Source of the DNA: Trichomonas tenax
Lineage: Eukaryota > Parabasalia > Trichomonadida > Trichomonadidae
Direction: 5' to 3'
Length of the DNA: 48,089 nt
Assembly (NCBI GenBank): GCA_023091735.1
Contig: JALKBU010000327.1
Coordinates: 1 to 48,089, forward strand
Every line of letters starts with the position of its first letter. Within the stretch, counting starts at the first letter, position 1. This document shows positions 18,420 to 28,624 of the stretch, piece after piece. Under the pieces are notes generated by a model. It did not search any database. It was not told the DNA's origin and saw only the letters and a program-made list of their open reading frames with translations. A program made the position numbers and the translations under genes.

Positions 18420-18524
18420 AAACTCTGTTTTTTCCTTTCAATATCATTAATTTTTGAAATCCCAAAACAAAATAAATCTAAAATCAAAAGCTAGTATAGT
18501 ATGTTTAATTAATAAAAAAATACA

Positions 18525-21500
18525 TTAATTTTTGTCGTCTTCATCATCCGATGATGAAGATAATTCAAGTGTTTGCCAATCTCCTTCAGTTCTTCTCACT
18601 CTTGTGTTATTAGAAAATGTTGCGAGTTGCTTGGATTTCTTCTTGATTGCTGCCTTCTGGATATGCGTTTCGAGCATCTTGAACACGTCCTGTCTATCGA
18701 ATGAATCAACGCTTTTTAGAACTTCAATGAATTGGTTGCCTCCAAGTCTTCCTTTGCAAATCAAAAGAAGACTGACGCACTGTTGAACTGTTTGGTGCCC
18801 TTTCATCACATCATTGCCGTATTGGACAATGAGTTTGCAGCAAAGTCTTGTTGTCGAAACAGCGAGTTTTGAGGAGACTTCTTCAGAGAGTTTAACGGAA
18901 ACATCCAAAGCGAGTTCAATGAATCTGATATAAACACCGATATTCGAGAAATCGTTGACTGCCATCAAGAAAGCGGACTTTAAGCCGCTGCTCTGAAGGA
19001 GAACGAAACCTGCATCAGGACGCTTGAGAAGGAGTCTTGCAATGAGAAGCATCCCTCCCCTCCTAAACATTGGGACACAGAAACGTGCAACAATGTCGAA
19101 TGGGAATTCACCTTTGAATGTTTGTGCAGCAATTCCGATTATCTCAAGAGCAGCTTCTGGCTGTAACTGAAGAACATCGTTGATGAGAAGTCCAACTTTA
19201 GAAGGATAATGCTTGAAAATCATCGAGAACAAAGCAACAGATCTGTCAATTCCCGTTGTTCCGTTTTGAACCGATTCAGTCAACTTCTGAGAAATCGCTG
19301 GAACGAATTCTTCAAGTTTGTTTTCTGCATCAGTGATAATCACGTGTGACAAAATACCAGTATCGAAATATCCGCTGAGTGTTAAATATAAAATATTGCG
19401 TCTTAGTGAATCATAATTCTTTCCTTTTTGAAGTGTCTTTGAGCATCCAATGAGGAAAGAAACAGCATTTTGATGTGTGATGCGGGAAAGATCTGCAATA
19501 ACTGTTCGAAGAGATAAATCAACGAGAGATGGATCAATTGCCGAAGCGTTGTATAAGAATGCGACTTTGAGTGATTCGAATGCAGCGTCCGCAAGCCATT
19601 TCTCTTTAGAAACGGAAACTTCGATCAAGAAGAATGAAATTAAAATATCGAATGGAATGATGATCTCAGAGATGTTTTGAAGCCAAACGAAGTTTGGTAA
19701 CATTTCGACATAGAAAACAGAAACAAAGTCTCTGAACTTTGTGACTTCACGCCATGTTCTGTCATTCTTATAAAGAGACATTGATTGAGAAACAATCTTT
19801 GACAAAAGTGGTGTCAAAGTCTTTAAGAATCCTTCGATTTCTTTGTGTATAACAGAAGAATTGCGTGCTGATGTGCAGAGATGTGTTGCGAGTGAATAAA
19901 ATTGCTGAGAGCGTTGTTTGCAGTTCGTAAGACCGTCGATATATGTCTTGAGAATTGCAACACCGCCACCGGTGTCTTTCATTATGTTTTCGGTGTTGAA
20001 TGTCAAATATGAGTACAAGAATCTTCCTGGAACACTGAGATCGAGCAAGAAACCGGCTCTTACTGCTTGAGCGAACTGTGAATCATAAAGTGAAAGAAGA
20101 CTGTTTCCTTCTTCTGTAACTCTGCCTTTGAATAATTCGATGACCTTTTGAAGAACAGGGAAAGCTGCTGATTGCAATTGAAGTAAATTAGTTTGCGTTG
20201 CTTTGCATGCAGAACTGATGATATCGTCCAAATGTTCAGTGTTGAGAACTTCAGCTTCAGCAATCTGTGTCAGCAAAACAAGGCAAACATTGAGACAGCA
20301 CTCTTTGACTGTCGGCGTTGGTTCTATTGATGCTCCTTGTGTATCAAATAAAGAAGAAGTCAAAAGAATTCTTCGGATGTGAGAAATCCAGAAACCAACA
20401 TCTCTCGATCCATTTGCGAGCGTCAAAATATAAGCGGTGGCTCTTTCATCGCTTGTTCTCTGAAGCAATGTTAAAGCTTTGAGAAGCATTTGAGAGATAT
20501 CGAGATCAATTCTGTTAAACTTTCCATAGAAAGAGAAAGCGTCGCAAGCAGAAAGTTGTATTTCTGTTGGAGCACCGAGATAGAGTGGATATTTGATATT
20601 AGCGATATCAGAGATAGAATAAGCAAACGTAAAGAGACTCTTTGAAACGGAGAAGAAAGCTTCGTGTGAATAACTGATTGGAATACATTCGATGCTTGAA
20701 ACAATGCAATAAACGAGATCTGAAAGCAATGAGTTCGTTGGTAATTCAACGGACATTGTTTCGAGCATAATAGAGAATGATTCAGCCAAAAGATTGACTA
20801 CAATCGGCTGCATCGCTGAATTTGATTGCAAAGCTTGGAAAATAACACTTAATTGGTCCATTGATATTCCGAGTTCGATTATCATCATGTTATTGTTAAA
20901 ACAGATGCTGGCGAGTGCGAGAGCAGCAAAAGCAAGAAGTTTCTGGTCCCTTATCTTGCACGAGACGTAAATGAATGCCCTGAGAATGCAATCTTTGTCG
21001 AGTGGAACATATGATGCGAGAGCACTCAAAATGAAGCATCCACTCATTGTGTTGAGCTTCTCGATGTATGAAATAACATTAGAAACAGAGTTTGGATGCT
21101 GAACAAGGAAAGAACCAACGCATTCTGCTGAAATTTGGAGCTGCGATAAATTGTTTGTGTTCGATTGTTGAATGAAATAATTCAAAGCTGATATTGGAAG
21201 AGAATCGCAAAATTCACTCTGGCAGATAGCGAGAAGATACAAACGAGCAATAGGCGCTGTAGAAACAAGACTTATGAGTTTCTCGTAGAGCTTCGTTCTT
21301 CCATTTTTGTCAGCAGCGTTAAACAAAGCCGGGAAGTTTCTTATGATGTGTTCTAAAACTGCTTGATCACGAATCTGTTGTGGCGTTAATGGTGTTGGAA
21401 GTTTGAGGAGATCTAAACCTGTAGGAAGTGGCCTCTTAATGAAATTCTTGATTAAGTCTGTTGATATCTTTAAAGCTGTCGTTCTATCGATGATTTTTTC

Positions 21501-23153
21501 AGCAACAATGTTCGCGAGATTTGTGGAACTTAAATATTTAGGAACAATCTCACACAGAGCTTTGATTGCTGGAATTGGAATCTTTTGGAAGTTGTTGATA
21601 ATTAATTCGACCAATGCTTTGCATGAATTTTCTTCTGGAATGTTATTCCTGAAAATCAACATTGCTTTTAATGTTTTCTTTGCTTGAAGTGAAAGATTTC
21701 CTTTAAATTTGCTGATTGACTCGTTAACAACATTAGAAACCTTTTCAAGGGTTCCAAACTCTTCCGGTAATGCAGAAAGAATATGAAGAACTGCACAACA
21801 AAGAGGAGATTCGATATTAAAGTTAGAAAATGCGTTTTCAATTAATTGATCAATTGTTTCTCTGTTATCTGAAATTAGAGGTCCTGCTGCATTGATATTG
21901 TTCAAAATCGTCTTTGCAATGTATCCCATTCCACGAGTCTTGAAAAAGTTATTCGAATTATCTTCAAGCAAGAACTTCAACGATTCTGAAAGGAACTGAT
22001 TAGCTGCCGATGGCTGCTCTTTGGCAAACGTAACAAAGAAGTCCAATGCAACTCTTCTAAATAATTTATTATTATTGAATGATAATTCGACTGCCGCACG
22101 TGCAATATTACTTGCTGAGCCATTATCTGGCGACATCATCGACAATAAATGCAATTGGATTGGTGATGGAGTTTCTTTAAGAATATCGTTGAAATATTGA
22201 TTTCTTGAATCTTCTGGAAGCATAGGAATGAGTCTTTGAAGGTTTGCTTCGGATTTCACTCTGATGTAGTTGAAAATTGTGCTGCTATCTTGTGCAATCA
22301 TTTCTGGAGGTAATAAATCTAAGAAATGCATTATTGACATATCCATTATTATCGGAAATCTTTCAATATCTTTGAGTGGTTTTGCGAAAATCTGCTTTGG
22401 TTTGTCTTTATCGCCAGCCAAAGCCCATTCATTTTGATTCGAATCATTCTTAATGATGTTTGAAATTGGAATGAAAGCACATCTTGCAACGAGAGAAGCG
22501 ATCTCATTCTTGATAACAGGGAATTGATATTCACGCAAAATCGAATTTACACATTCAAAGATCATTTCTGGATTCATTGAGTCGTATTTCAGCAAAACTT
22601 TGAATAATTTCAAGCACGCGAGTATTGTCGTTTGTCTCGGAGGAATAATTGCGCGTTTTGCGAATTGAAATGCACTTGGAACAAATTTTTCAATTGTTTT
22701 TACAAATGTTTTGAATACACAGCGCAAAGCGTAAACGATTGCAAAATCCATGTTCTGGCCTTGTTTCAAAATATGTTCAACGAAACGTGGCAATTGAGAT
22801 TTCGCGTGTTGGCCGTGATACCTTACAACGTATCCTGCGGCGATAATTGTTGATGTCGTAGTTTGTTTTTCTACAGCAAGTGAAAATAAATCGAAAAATT
22901 GCGGTGATTTCGTGCAGTTATAAAGAGAAACCAATGATTTCGCGATATTTAAAGCGCATGGGATACTGAAATTACCCGTGTTTATGGAAAATAATGATAA
23001 TAATGCGTTTTCAATTTGCTTAAATTGTTGAGGAGTCAAATTTTCTGTAAGAAACGGTGACAAATTGTGAAGATTCGTCATAATCATTTGCTCGGGTTGG
23101 AGAATTCGCGAAACCTTTGATAATTTCTCGATTTCTTGAATTAGTTCATCCAT
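18525..23153 (-). CDS. Large HEAT-repeat protein, HEATR5/Laa1-like
   Basis: This 1542-residue all-helical protein is built from HEAT-type repeats. The first ATG is at 23153; the frame extends three codons further only from a GTG. The N-terminal arrangement (SIPCALNIAKSLVSLYNC, QTTTSTIIAAGYVVRYHG, HILKQGQNMDFAIVYALR, then FAKRAIIPPRQTTILACL) follows HEATR5/Laa1, which works with AP-1 clathrin adaptors in endosome-Golgi traffic. Typical members are about 2,000 residues, so this one is shorter. It ends in an acidic tail (SSSSDDEDDKN). The family call rests on N-terminal pattern only; another HEAT scaffold is possible. Three motif copies lie upstream. Confidence 0.7.
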   Translation of the reverse strand: MDELIQEIEKLSKVSRILQPEQMIMTNLHNLSPFLTENLTPQQFKQIENALLSLFSINTGNFSIPCALNIAKSLVSLYNCTKSPQFFDLFSLAVEKQTTTSTIIAAGYVVRYHGQHAKSQLPRFVEHILKQGQNMDFAIVYALRCVFKTFVKTIEKFVPSAFQFAKRAIIPPRQTTILACLKLFKVLLKYDSMNPEMIFECVNSILREYQFPVIKNEIASLVARCAFIPISNIIKNDSNQNEWALAGDKDKPKQIFAKPLKDIERFPIIMDMSIMHFLDLLPPEMIAQDSSTIFNYIRVKSEANLQRLIPMLPEDSRNQYFNDILKETPSPIQLHLLSMMSPDNGSASNIARAAVELSFNNNKLFRRVALDFFVTFAKEQPSAANQFLSESLKFLLEDNSNNFFKTRGMGYIAKTILNNINAAGPLISDNRETIDQLIENAFSNFNIESPLCCAVLHILSALPEEFGTLEKVSNVVNESISKFKGNLSLQAKKTLKAMLIFRNNIPEENSCKALVELIINNFQKIPIPAIKALCEIVPKYLSSTNLANIVAEKIIDRTTALKISTDLIKNFIKRPLPTGLDLLKLPTPLTPQQIRDQAVLEHIIRNFPALFNAADKNGRTKLYEKLISLVSTAPIARLYLLAICQSEFCDSLPISALNYFIQQSNTNNLSQLQISAECVGSFLVQHPNSVSNVISYIEKLNTMSGCFILSALASYVPLDKDCILRAFIYVSCKIRDQKLLAFAALALASICFNNNMMIIELGISMDQLSVIFQALQSNSAMQPIVVNLLAESFSIMLETMSVELPTNSLLSDLVYCIVSSIECIPISYSHEAFFSVSKSLFTFAYSISDIANIKYPLYLGAPTEIQLSACDAFSFYGKFNRIDLDISQMLLKALTLLQRTSDERATAYILTLANGSRDVGFWISHIRRILLTSSLFDTQGASIEPTPTVKECCLNVCLVLLTQIAEAEVLNTEHLDDIISSACKATQTNLLQLQSAAFPVLQKVIELFKGRVTEEGNSLLSLYDSQFAQAVRAGFLLDLSVPGRFLYSYLTFNTENIMKDTGGGVAILKTYIDGLTNCKQRSQQFYSLATHLCTSARNSSVIHKEIEGFLKTLTPLLSKIVSQSMSLYKNDRTWREVTKFRDFVSVFYVEMLPNFVWLQNISEIIIPFDILISFFLIEVSVSKEKWLADAAFESLKVAFLYNASAIDPSLVDLSLRTVIADLSRITHQNAVSFLIGCSKTLQKGKNYDSLRRNILYLTLSGYFDTGILSHVIITDAENKLEEFVPAISQKLTESVQNGTTGIDRSVALFSMIFKHYPSKVGLLINDVLQLQPEAALEIIGIAAQTFKGEFPFDIVARFCVPMFRRGGMLLIARLLLKRPDAGFVLLQSSGLKSAFLMAVNDFSNIGVYIRFIELALDVSVKLSEEVSSKLAVSTTRLCCKLIVQYGNDVMKGHQTVQQCVSLLLICKGRLGGNQFIEVLKSVDSFDRQDVFKMLETHIQKAAIKKKSKQLATFSNNTRVRRTEGDWQTLELSSSSDDEDDKN

Positions 23154-23187
23154 AACTGTCACTTTTTAAGCACTTTTCATTCAGCCT

Positions 23188-23243
23188 TGACACGTAAAAA
23201 AGATTTGACATGTAAAGGTTCATTTTGAATTTTGATATGTAAA
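23188..23243. promoter_or_regulatory. Three TGACATGTAAA-type motifs upstream of the HEATR5-like gene
   Basis: TGACACGTAAA (23188), TGACATGTAAA (23206) and TGATATGTAAA (23233) lie 35-90 bp upstream of the ATG at 23153. The same interval is downstream of the WD40 gene, so these sites most likely serve the HEAT-repeat gene. Confidence 0.5.
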
Positions 23244-23308
23244 AAATTAGATTTGACAAATGTCATTAATTTTCAACTTTTTACAAAACATAACAATATC
23301 AATAATGT

Positions 23309-24598
23309 TTAATTTGGAAGGTTATATTTCCAATAGCAGACATAACCATCTGCATCACATGAAGCGAAGCCTCGTGAGTTTGGTGAATGTGCAACTGAAA
23401 AAATTGTGTTGTGATGCATTTTGATTTCTGCAAGCTTTGGATTCTGATTGTTCATGATATCCCACATTATAATACTTTCGTCACGAGAGCCCGTGATAAA
23501 TACTGGACCGTCATTTGAAAATGATCCGGATAAAATTGTGTGATTATGCCCTTTAAGTGTATTGATTACATCGATCTTATCGGTGATGTGCTCTATGTTA
23601 ACAGCCGAATTGGAAATGGAAGCATACAATCCATAAACTGGATTTGCGTAAATTCCCATCATTTTGCTGCTGAACGTTTGGAAAATTGCTTTAGATATCA
23701 AATTTGGAATGTCAACAACAGCAATAGCTCCGATGATATAAGAAACAAGGATCGTTTTCCCATCAATACCTTCGCAGAGGCCTGTAATCGGATGAGACTT
23801 ATTTGGATCGATTTGATTAGAAAGCGTTGCTAAATGTTCGAAGGAAGGATAACTCCAACAATTAATGAGGCCATCCTGGCCAGCGCTTATCATATACTTT
23901 CTATCTCTTGTGAAAATTATCACTGAGACATCTTTCGTGTGCTTCGTTATCTGCTTCTTAATTTCTCTCGTTTTTGCATCAAAGATGCAAATATTTTTGC
24001 CATTGTAGCTTGCTGCAATATAGGAATCATCTTTCGAGAAAGCGATGCATCGGGAATATTCTTCAATTTGCTCATTCTGAGGTAAATTATAAACCTTGGA
24101 CGTGGGGTTTAATGAAATAGTGAGCGTAATCAACTTCGTTCTATCGCAGAAAGCAAGGCAGTCGCCAGCATTGCTTATTGCCAAAGACGTGATCTGAGAT
24201 TCGTGGTTGTAACGAAAAATAAGTTTCACATTCTTGTCTTGGAAATGAGGATATGTGGAAGTAACTTTAAAATCTGTTGGTTCTATGGTTATCTCGGATG
24301 CTTTGAAGACTTCTTTCTTCTCCATTTCTTTTTTCGGCTGAACTTGTTGACCGTAAAACATCTTCATGTCTATTTTGCTAACGAAGTTGTTCGCGTTCTT
24401 GTAGGCGTTATGGAGAAGTTCGTAGTCTTGTTTGTATTGATTCAAATGGATTTGTGCCAAATCTTTAATACCTTGCAATCTTTCAACCTCTTTGTGTAGT
24501 TTTTGAATCTCAATCATAAAGCTGTCAAGACGCTCTAATATCCCTTCTGCTTGCAGAGAAACTTTCGAAGGGCCTAATTCACTCATTATAGACTTCAT
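23309..24598 (-). CDS. Coiled coil + WD40-repeat protein
   Basis: This 429-residue protein has an N-terminal coiled coil (about 15-85, with LDSFMIEIQKLHKEVERLQ) and a C-terminal WD40 propeller from about 125. Recognisable blades include ISAGQDGLINCW, FITGSRDESIIMWD and FASCDADGYVCYW. The layout resembles Tup1/Groucho-type co-repressors, but ATG16-like or other coiled-coil/WD proteins share it. Met1 or Met5 (24586) could be the start. The stop codon overlaps TAAA. Its upstream spacer holds a small mobile element. Confidence 0.75.
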   Translation of the reverse strand: MKSIMSELGPSKVSLQAEGILERLDSFMIEIQKLHKEVERLQGIKDLAQIHLNQYKQDYELLHNAYKNANNFVSKIDMKMFYGQQVQPKKEMEKKEVFKASEITIEPTDFKVTSTYPHFQDKNVKLIFRYNHESQITSLAISNAGDCLAFCDRTKLITLTISLNPTSKVYNLPQNEQIEEYSRCIAFSKDDSYIAASYNGKNICIFDAKTREIKKQITKHTKDVSVIIFTRDRKYMISAGQDGLINCWSYPSFEHLATLSNQIDPNKSHPITGLCEGIDGKTILVSYIIGAIAVVDIPNLISKAIFQTFSSKMMGIYANPVYGLYASISNSAVNIEHITDKIDVINTLKGHNHTILSGSFSNDGPVFITGSRDESIIMWDIMNNQNPKLAEIKMHHNTIFSVAHSPNSRGFASCDADGYVCYWKYNLPN

Positions 24599-24646
24599 TT
24601 ATTTTTGTCAAAAAATGAAAAAAAATCGAGACGTCGCAAGTCTTAC

Positions 24647-25120
24647 TTGCTTGTCAACGAGCCAAAGTGTAAAGTGTCAGATTGTCATATTTTAATAAAA
24701 TGTGCCATTTCATGTAAAATGAAAATTGTCAAAAAATAAAAAAGGGGAATACCATATTGAAATTTATGTCTAAAATATATGAATAAATATGATAATTTAA
24801 ACATTTTTATGATGGGGTGGCAACTATTATAAAGCATATATTTGATAAATTTGAGATAGGTGGCATCTATTATAAAGCATATATTTAATGAATTTGAGAT
24901 GGGTGGCACCTACTATAAAGCACAAATTTAATGAATTTCGAGATGGGTGATACTTGAAATTCCACTCCCCCTCTAATTTCAAATCCGACATTTATGGTTT
25001 TATTCGGCAAATATTTATTTACATGACAAAATTAAATGTTTCTTATCGTTTTTTAAACAATTTTTCAATATAATAGATCTGACAATCCGACACTTTACAC
25101 TTTGGTTCGTTGACATGCAA
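24647..25120. mobile_element. Small non-coding inverted-repeat element (MITE-like), about 474 bp
   Basis: Terminal inverted repeats of about 41 bp lie at 24647-24687 and 25080-25120, differing at three positions by eye. They read inward TTGC, one mismatch, TGTCAACGA, then CCAAAGTGTAAAGTGTC and GATTGTCA. The interior codes for nothing recognisable and holds a 43-bp tandem repeat. I found no clear target-site duplication. The element sits upstream of the WD40 gene. Its ends carry GTAAAGTGTC, related to the TGACATGTAAA promoter motif. Confidence 0.7.
24816..24950 (+). repeat. 43-bp tandem repeat, three copies plus a stub
   Basis: Units start at 24816, 24859 and 24902, with a partial unit at 24946. 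Each begins GGTGGCA and contains CTATTATAAAGCATATAT followed by GAATTTGAGAT with small changes. It lies inside the inverted-repeat element at 24647-25120. Confidence 0.8.
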
Positions 25121-25934
25121 AACGGTAAAGTGTTATTCGTTAACGGTTTTGGTGTCCTCATGGAATATATGATGTCAATACTACAACATTTTTGTCAAAT
25201 TTGGATTTCTTTACATGGCAAACAAATTATAACCACAATTCTTTCAATTTGACAGTGCAATTTAATTGTTACATGTCAAATTTATAAAATTACACGACAA
25301 ATATACAATTTATTGTCAGATTCTTTTTCGAGTGCTTTCTTTATCTCTTTTAATAAACTCGCACACACAGCGATCAATAGAATAGAAAGATTATGCTATG
25401 CTGGAGTGAACACTTTATTTCTGATCGATTCAATATTTACTCATGATTCAACGCCATTAAGAAGATCTCCAACTCTTTGGGCAATCTCACATAACATGCC
25501 GCAGTGTTTGTCTGTCATGAATTTACCTTTTGACATGAAATAAAAATGGATAATTCTTCCAAATCTTCTAAAGATTGAATTTCTCTGCATTTTTCCATGA
25601 TTTAAATCAATTTCGTATTGATGTAATAGTTTTCATCCTCTGTTTTATTAGAAATTTATCTCTTTTTTGATCATTTTGATCTTAATAATAAACTTGCATT
25701 ATAATGAACAAATTTTCAAAGGACATTTTTATTGTTCCCTTCATAATCTATATATATCTATCATTATTATCATCTTAAATCACTATATTTTAATTTTTTT
25801 GAAATTATATCTCGATTTAAGTTTGTATTTGATAAGTACATACACTTTGTAATGATATTGAAGAGTTTTGAGATAACTTCATTATGATATTACATATATA
25901 ATATATTTTACAACTTACAAAACGAACAACACAG
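25121..25934. other. Spacer without a supported gene; motif copies
   Basis: TTTACATGGCA lies at 25210 and GTTACATGTCA at 25268. A 76-codon frame at 25313-25543 lacks an ATG start (its first codon is TTG), although its codon content is not obviously random; it could be a relic of unknown origin. The rest is plain AT-rich sequence up to the 3' end of the 25935 gene. Confidence 0.45.
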
Positions 25935-27437
25935 TTACTGTGGTGCTGGAGGTTCTGGAGGCTGCTGTCTGCGTATTCTATTAGCTCCAAAAGCAGTAAT
26001 TCCAGTAGCAGCAAATCTTTCATGAACTTGTTCATCAGTGTGGTGTGGATTTCTATAGTTACTAAAGGCCTGTGATCCGTACGTGGTTTTCTGGCGTGGG
26101 GTTCTTCGCATATATAATGGATTTGGCTTATCCTCGAAAGTACGGTTCCTGCGAGGATCGTAGACTCTCGTTTGCGGCTGCGATGGCGTAACATTAGCTC
26201 TCATTGCCATTTCGTACTTATCAGTGTCGATATGTCTTACAACTTGTTTGTTATTGCGTGGCTGATCAAATTTGCTAACAAACTTATCTCTCGATGGAAT
26301 TGAAACCATATTGTTGCCATCTGGCCTGATAACACCAAATCTACCGGATTTATAAACTCTTGCATCTCTGCCATCATTTTCATCTTCTTCCTCCTCTTTA
26401 ACTTCCTCTTTCTTCTTGAGAGCCTGCTTCTTTTCGAGCTCAAGCTCATCTTCTGATTCTTCTTCAATTTCGTAAACTTCTTCCTCCTCGTAAACCTCCT
26501 CTTCTTCTTTAGCGACTTCTTTTGGAGCAGCTTTCCGTGTTTCTTTTGGTTGTTGTGTTTTTTGTTCTGAATTTTGTTTTTCAACTTGTGTTTCAGGCAA
26601 TTTCTCAGCTTGTTCTCCTTCATTATCATCTTCCTCTTCGTACTCGTATTCATATTCGTATTCAGCTTCTTCCTCTCCTGGTTCATCTTCGAAAACAATC
26701 TCAGCATCGTCATCAATGTCATTTCCATAGTCCAATTGTAGTCTCATCTTATGGCCCAGTATTTCATTGTTCTTTGGCTTTGATTTCGCACCATAAATAT
26801 TTTTGATTGGAACTGGAGATGCTTGTGGATCCTGTTCCCTCTGGAACTTTCTTGGGCGAACGGTTCCCTCCGTTAGTTGTGAGTCGTGTTGGACTCTGTG
26901 TCTGATTCGCCTTAAATCACGACGGCCTGGCGCATTATAGATTTCTGGCTGTTGTGGGGGCTCGGCTGGATCGATTTGCCTCCTTGTGCCCATTTTTATG
27001 CCTCTGTATGGCAATTGACTTACTGGTTGTTGTTGAGGTTTCACGTATTCTTCTTCAATAACTTCAATTCCGCCTCCTGAGAATGGCTGAGGTGGTTGTT
27101 CACGTACAAATTTATTCTGTTTTGGCTTTTTTGCCGCTTTTTCTTCCGTTTCTATAACTTCTTCGGCAATTTTTTCGAATTGAATTTGCTTACTTTGTTC
27201 TTTCATAATTTCAGACGCTTTTCCTGTCGTCCACTCGGACTTAGACAGCTCGTATTTCAATGGATCGAAGTCATCGTTGTCCAAATACAAGTGACCAGTT
27301 GAAAGTCCAGATTTTCTAAATTTCGCGCGCTGATCAGGTACAACAATGGGTGTGTCGGTGGCCTCTGCGACTAATTCTTCTGGAAGTTTGTCAAAAACTG
27401 TTGTTGATTTCTGTGGTTTGTTCTTATTATTTTTCAT
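25935..27437 (-). CDS. Disordered acidic protein of unknown function
   Basis: This 500-residue protein starts at the first ATG (27437, MKNNKNKPQKSTTVF). TCACATTTTG about 20 nt upstream could be an initiator. Residues 15-70 contain the best candidate for a conserved segment (VFDKLPEELVAEA, YLDNDDFDPLKYELSKSEW). The middle is rich in Pro, Gln and Arg (GRRDLRRIRHRVQHD). About 230-350 is a long Glu-rich region (EYEYEYEYEEEDD and similar). The C-terminus is Arg/Pro/Gln-rich (NRIRRQQPPEPPAPQ). I do not recognise a family; the charge pattern would suit a nucleic-acid-binding or scaffold protein. Confidence 0.75.
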   Translation of the reverse strand: MKNNKNKPQKSTTVFDKLPEELVAEATDTPIVVPDQRAKFRKSGLSTGHLYLDNDDFDPLKYELSKSEWTTGKASEIMKEQSKQIQFEKIAEEVIETEEKAAKKPKQNKFVREQPPQPFSGGGIEVIEEEYVKPQQQPVSQLPYRGIKMGTRRQIDPAEPPQQPEIYNAPGRRDLRRIRHRVQHDSQLTEGTVRPRKFQREQDPQASPVPIKNIYGAKSKPKNNEILGHKMRLQLDYGNDIDDDAEIVFEDEPGEEEAEYEYEYEYEEEDDNEGEQAEKLPETQVEKQNSEQKTQQPKETRKAAPKEVAKEEEEVYEEEEVYEIEEESEDELELEKKQALKKKEEVKEEEEDENDGRDARVYKSGRFGVIRPDGNNMVSIPSRDKFVSKFDQPRNNKQVVRHIDTDKYEMAMRANVTPSQPQTRVYDPRRNRTFEDKPNPLYMRRTPRQKTTYGSQAFSNYRNPHHTDEQVHERFAATGITAFGANRIRRQQPPEPPAPQ

Positions 27438-27827
27438 GATTATGACAAAATGTGACACGATTTCACTTCCTCTAAATTCTTCGATATCTTTATTTTTGTC
27501 ATTTTCTAAGATCTAATTTTACAACGTTTTATTCCTATAATTCACAAGGCTTTAAAAAGACAATTCTCATCATTGAAATCCAATTTTATAATGAAAATCG
27601 ATGGTATTTTATATTATTAAAAATATTAACCTTATTATTATCACCCGAACAAATGCTTTTTAATACATTCATCTTCATGAATCATTTAGAATTTTAGTGT
27701 ATATTATGCTTACTTTTTCAATATATCATCTATATTTAGTAGATTATTCTTTTATCTTAGTTTCAGACAAAATTAGAAAGACTATTTTTATTTCAAATTT
27801 TTGACAACATCAAAATTTAAAATGTAG
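27438..27827. other. Gene-free AT-rich spacer
   Basis: This is the upstream region of the 27437 gene, followed by AT-rich sequence leading into decayed mobile DNA. TGACACGATTTC at about 27453 loosely resembles the recurring promoter motif. Nothing else was seen. Confidence 0.45.
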
Positions 27828-28181
27828 GCCACGAATATTAACGCTATTATCGCATCAGCAATGCAAAGAGCCTCACATTCTCCTTATATATGGTATAAAG
27901 AATATTTGAATCATATAGAAGTTTCACCTGAATTGCCTGTTTTTCCTCACAGTTACACTTATTATGAAAAACTACTCAAGAGCTCATTATCTGCAATTGG
28001 AATCGATCCAGCTTCATATAGCACTCATTCTAACCGTCGTGGCTGCGCCACGACTGCAAATTCTCAAGGAATTGATCATGCATTGATAAAATCGATGGGT
28101 CGTTGGAAGAGTGTTTGTTTTATGAGATATTTGTCAAAAACAACTCAAGAAGCTGCTAATATTATTGTACCCGTAATTTAA
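27828..28181 (+). pseudogene. C-terminal fragment of a tyrosine recombinase
   Basis: The frame opens just after a TAG at 27825-27827; its first ATG is 27861 and it ends at 28181. The last 60 residues show the C-terminal catalytic box of tyrosine recombinases: STHSNRRGCATTAN (Arg of the H/K-x-x-R box), LIKSMGRWKS (GRW replacing the usual GH/GW), and a candidate nucleophile Tyr in CFMRYLS. The N-terminal half of the catalytic domain, including the first Arg, is missing. This is a 5'-truncated relic of an eukaryotic tyrosine-recombinase element (DIRS- or Crypton-like; not resolved). Decayed coding fragments on the same strand follow. Confidence 0.75.
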
Positions 28182-28239
28182 ACTATAATTTTTACTATAC
28201 CAATATTTTTTTTCTATTGAAATTTGGAGAAGAATTGTA

Positions 28240-28543
28240 ATGAAATTGATTTTCAATTTTGAACGGATGACGAATTCACTTTTCATTTTAATAAAATATC
28301 AAAACAAAGCAAATATTTTTATATTTATCATACCATTAGATCCTGAAAATCATAGGCAATCATTAAAGACGCCATTTAAATCCGAAAATGACAGACAGAA
28401 CTATTTCGCGGTGATCAAACAAATTCGATCGATTTGACAAACACGGACCTTGTCGCTATAAATGTCGCAAAAAAGGAACTTACGTCAAATATGTTGAATG
28501 GAAGTCTGTAAACGTGAATTATGAGGAACTGAGAATTTCCTAG
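28240..28543 (+). pseudogene. Frameshifted unidentified coding relic
   Basis: A frame from ATG 28240 (with IPLDPENHRQSLKTPF) ends at TGA 28435-28437. Reading continues plausibly one base over from 28433 (FDKHGPCRYKCRKKGTY, then YVEWKSVNVNYEEL) to TAG 28541-28543. The junction suggests a single frameshift. I recognise no family. It probably belongs to the same decayed mobile unit as the recombinase fragment. Confidence 0.45.
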
Positions 28544-28624
28544 AGTAATTGCGATTAGATTTTTGATAAATTCAACAATTTAATCACGAAATAGTCGTCT
28601 GGCAATTTAAATTTTGTTTGCTTC

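Noticed and set aside
23309..24598. WD40 protein as Prp19 or ATG16
   Set aside because: There is no U-box for Prp19, and the N-terminal coiled coil lacks features I could tie to ATG16, so only the domain layout is reported.
25313..25543. 76-codon plus-strand frame
   Set aside because: It begins with TTG and has no ATG until far inside; no domain is recognisable. A relic cannot be excluded, but there is too little for a gene call.
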